This document shows, piece by piece, positions 61,922 through 64,000 of a stretch of DNA of 64,000 bases. The number at the start of each line of letters is the position of its first letter. Positions within the stretch are counted from its first letter, which is position 1. Source of the stretch: Pedobacter sp. SL55. GTDB lineage: Bacteria; Bacteroidota; Bacteroidia; Sphingobacteriales; Sphingobacteriaceae. The stretch is taken from contig NZ_CP113059.1 of the NCBI RefSeq assembly GCF_026625705.1, positions 3,782,001-3,846,000 of the forward strand, given 5' to 3'. The notes below the pieces were generated by a model. It did no database searches, had not been told where the DNA came from, and was given only the letters and a program-made list of their open reading frames with translations. A program made the translations under genes and the position numbers.

Positions 61922-62221
61922 ATGAAGAAAGAAAAACAGAAAGCACAACAAAAAGCCAACCGTAAAAAAGCCGAAAAAGCAGTTAAAGCTGCGCTAATTA
62001 ATGAATTAACTACGCTAATTAGCAGCTTTGCTATACCTAACAAGAAGCTCAAAAAATTAATAGATAAAGCTGCAACTGCCTTTTCTAAAGAGATTGATAA
62101 AACCGCAAAACCTATTATTGAAGTAGAGCAAATAAAAGAAGAAGCTACAGCAATTACAAAAGAGAAAAAAATTACTAAACCACGTGCAGTAAAAAAAGTA
62201 GATAAAGAAGCAACAAAATAA
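61922..62221 (+). CDS. Small Lys/Ala-rich basic protein, hypothetical
   Basis: A 99-residue protein that I do not recognise. It is rich in Lys, Ala, Glu and Ile. A central amphipathic part, LINELTTLISSFAIPNKKLKKLIDKAATAFSKEID, would form two helices, with a Lys-rich N-terminus (MKKEKQKAQQKANRKKAEKA) and a Lys/Thr/Pro-rich tail (KKITKPRAVKKVDKE), reminiscent of histone-H1-like tails. It might bind nucleic acid. It is transcribed from the repeat-rich gap and ends at a hairpin with T-run. Codon use matches the window. Confidence 0.65.
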   Translation: MKKEKQKAQQKANRKKAEKAVKAALINELTTLISSFAIPNKKLKKLIDKAATAFSKEIDKTAKPIIEVEQIKEEATAITKEKKITKPRAVKKVDKEATK

Positions 62222-62244
62222 TTGCACAATTTTTAGACGATATA

Positions 62245-62290
62245 AATAGCTGTAGTTATGCATTTTAAACTACTACAGCTATTGTTTTTT
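62245..62290 (+). terminator. Intrinsic terminator
   Basis: The 12-bp arms AATAGCTGTAGT (62245-62256) and ACTACAGCTATT (62272-62283) have a 15-nt loop and a T-run. It lies 24 bp after the Lys-rich protein stop. Confidence 0.8.
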
Positions 62291-62360
62291 GAAAGCCTGC
62301 TACCAAATAGTTGAAATTCTTTTTCATTTCAAAATAAATTATTGCAACTTTGTATCATTA

Positions 62361-62711
62361 ATGAATGGCAAAAGAACATATCAAAACAACAAAGCAAAGG
62401 TTTTTGCCAGTGCTTTATTGGCGATTTTATTTTTAGCTATTCCTTTTGTTCAAACGCTTCACTCGCACCATGCTAGCGAAGAATTGATACACACAACTAC
62501 CGAGAAATCTATTTCTAGTGCAGCAGAAAAATGTTTGATTTGCGATTATACTGCCGAAATTAAAGGCAAGCAAATCTTAATGGCTCATTTGCCAGTTATC
62601 AGCATTCCAACCAATGTTTGTGCTACACTAAACACTTTCGTTTATACGAGGATTTACAAATTCACACTCCAAAACTTCAGCAACAAAGGCCCTCCTAGCC
62701 TTTTAAGCTAA
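62361..62711 (+). CDS. Small exported His/Cys-containing protein upstream of a TonB receptor
   Basis: A 116-residue protein with an N-terminal hydrophobic segment (FASALLAILFLAIPFVQTL), then HSHHAS, a CxxC-type CLICDY, and the ending NFSNKGPPSLLS. Small proteins with this order of parts (membrane anchor, His cluster, CxxC, KGPP tail) are seen before TonB receptors in Bacteroidota and often linked with metals such as copper; that link is by family likeness and not proved. The next gene is a TonB receptor. I chose the ATG at 62,361: an upstream in-frame ATG at 62,289 gives an unlikely lead sequence. The word TTGCAACTTTG just before the start may be a promoter or metal-regulator site. Confidence 0.7.
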   Translation: MNGKRTYQNNKAKVFASALLAILFLAIPFVQTLHSHHASEELIHTTTEKSISSAAEKCLICDYTAEIKGKQILMAHLPVISIPTNVCATLNTFVYTRIYKFTLQNFSNKGPPSLLS

Positions 62712-62889
62712 TTTCTAGTTAAATGGCTGCCTTTGCTTGGCTTCCGTAAATACAATTATTTTCTAATCCGAAGGCCAAATTAGGTTTTCAAATTTATTTA
62801 TTGTTTTTGATGAAGTGTGGAGTTTTTCTAGGCTGTTGAAGCTAGAGTTTCCATTGCTATTCATCAATGCAACAATTCTCTATTTTCTG

Positions 62890-64000
62890 ATGAAGAAATG
62901 GTATGCATTATTTTTTAGCTGCTTTTTGGCCAGCTACGTTTGGGCGCAAAACACTGGATTATCGGTCTATGTAAGCAGCAATCAGCAATTGGCAATTGTG
63001 GGTGCAAAAGTAAGCCTGAGTACCTCTTCTGTACTTACCGATGCCGCTGGAACCGCAGTTTTAAAAAACATCATTTCGGGAAGTTACGTACTTGTTGTGC
63101 AAGCGAAAGGATATGCAGCTTACGAGAGGCGAGTGCAAATTAACGCCAATAACAGGCATATACACGTAAAACTGAAACCCGAAGTTACGGAGTTAAAAAC
63201 AGTAGAAATCAATAGCAATGCACAAAACATTAGAAAAAATACGGAAGCTAGAAATATAGAAATTGTAGACCAAAATTTTGTACAGCGCAACCTCAATGGA
63301 AGTTTAATGAAAACACTCGATAGGTTGCCAGGAATTAGTAGCATTGGAATAGGTTCTGGGCAATCGAAACCACTGATCCGTGGTTTAGGATTTAACCGGG
63401 TAGTAGTAATTGATAAAGGCATTAAACACGAAGGCCAACAATGGGGTGCCGACCACGGATTGGAAATTGACCAGTTTGCTACAGGAGAAATAGAAATTAT
63501 CAAAGGTCCTTCTTCCTTTGTTTATGGTTCTGATGCCATTGGTGGTGCTATTAATCTGAAACCAGTTAATGTACCGCTGAAACAAGGCTTGGGTGGGAGC
63601 GTAAACCTTATAGGCAAAACCAACAATAAACACTATGGCGGCTCTGTAAATCTTTTCGGAAGCAATGAGAAATGGTTTTTCGACAGTAGAGTTACTTATC
63701 AAAACTATGCAGACTACCGCGTACCAACCGATAGAGTGTATGTTTACGATTATGATGTTAATCTGCATCACAATCAATTACGCAACACTGCTGGTAGAGA
63801 AACTGGGCTACACTTTAGTACAGGCTATGTGGGTAAAGCTTTCAAAACATCATTTTATGCAAGCAATAGCTACGCAAAAACAGGCTTTTTTGCCAATGCG
63901 CATGGCTTAGAGCCACGTAATGTAGATGAAGTTTTACACGATGCTTCTGATCGGGATATTCAATTGCCGTATCAGACAGTTAACCATTTCAAATTGATTA
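62890..64000 (+). CDS. TonB-dependent receptor, partial
   Basis: The first 370 codons of a receptor that runs off the right edge. The signal is MKKWYALFFSCFLASYVWA. Residues about 25-110 form a carboxypeptidase-regulatory-like beta-sandwich, then the plug domain with LDRLPGISSIGIGSGQSKPLIRGLGFNRVVVIDKG and the conserved VEIIKGPSSFVYGSDAIGGAINL-like stretch (EIEIIKGPSSF). The GQQWGADHGLEID motif resembles a group of metal or haem receptors rather than SusC-type glycan receptors. With the His/Cys protein upstream, metal or metal-complex uptake is the best guess. It begins 178 bp after that gene. Confidence 0.88.
   Translation, partial: MKKWYALFFSCFLASYVWAQNTGLSVYVSSNQQLAIVGAKVSLSTSSVLTDAAGTAVLKNIISGSYVLVVQAKGYAAYERRVQINANNRHIHVKLKPEVTELKTVEINSNAQNIRKNTEARNIEIVDQNFVQRNLNGSLMKTLDRLPGISSIGIGSGQSKPLIRGLGFNRVVVIDKGIKHEGQQWGADHGLEIDQFATGEIEIIKGPSSFVYGSDAIGGAINLKPVNVPLKQGLGGSVNLIGKTNNKHYGGSVNLFGSNEKWFFDSRVTYQNYADYRVPTDRVYVYDYDVNLHHNQLRNTAGRETGLHFSTGYVGKAFKTSFYASNSYAKTGFFANAHGLEPRNVDEVLHDASDRDIQLPYQTVNHFKLI

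Overview
The window is AT-rich chromosomal DNA of a Bacteroidota bacterium, most likely of the Sphingobacteriaceae (Pedobacter-like). Pointers are a C-terminal type IX secretion sorting domain, TAnnTTTG-type -7 promoter elements, an archaeal/eukaryal-type ProS, a CarboxypepD_reg-like TonB receptor, several Bacteroidota-only families (DUF1905/YdeI, TIGR02757, DUF4412-like, DUF5117-type metalloprotease) and many word-like intergenic repeats. No tRNA, rRNA, CRISPR array, prophage or intact insertion sequence is visible. The taxonomic call is inference from gene content, not a database match.

1-12,000: a lipid A acyltransferase (cut by the left edge), WbqC, CorA, an MFS porter, an orphan ECF sigma factor, an aldehyde dehydrogenase, aminopeptidase P, an OmpR-type response regulator, a TlpA/ResA-like thioredoxin protein frameshifted at its CxxC site, and gatB. 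12,000-23,200: small envelope proteins, alaS, a MerR regulator, then an envelope/DNA-uptake-like cluster: a PorV/PorQ-like barrel, a helix-hairpin-helix plus beta-barrel protein and ComEC, followed by enoyl-CoA hydratase and a DUF4412-like protein. ComEC carries two and the hydratase one single-base homopolymer frameshift; these may be sequencing errors or recent decay.

23,200-45,800: an LTA-synthase-like enzyme, DPP IV, a zinc metalloprotease, a YdeI-like protein, a large four-module leucine-rich-repeat protein with a type IX sorting domain, an AraC regulator, TIGR02757, a Cys/Met-metabolism PLP enzyme, proS, a Gly-rich lipoprotein, an outer-membrane barrel, a UbiD-family decarboxylase and Dps. 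45,800-54,400: LysM protein and uridine kinase (overlapping), then a likely sn-glycerol-1-phosphate module (AraM/EgsA-like dehydrogenase, organophosphate antiporter, HAD-IIA phosphatase), a cold-shock protein, 1-Cys peroxiredoxin and DUF72.

54,700-64,000: the most unusual part. An ECF sigma factor is followed 3 nt later by a single-pass membrane protein whose cytosolic part looks like an anti-sigma factor and whose outer part is a trypsin-like protease. Next come a histidine kinase with a FixL-type haem PAS domain, including the His and Arg at FixL spacing, and a response regulator fused to a CRP/FNR-type DNA-binding protein. Beside them is a large uncharacterised FMN-barrel-like protein with clustered cysteines and a CRP/FNR-like dyad upstream. 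I read this as a possible compact oxygen/redox-sensing system. The right edge cuts a TonB-dependent receptor preceded by a small His/Cys-rich exported protein.
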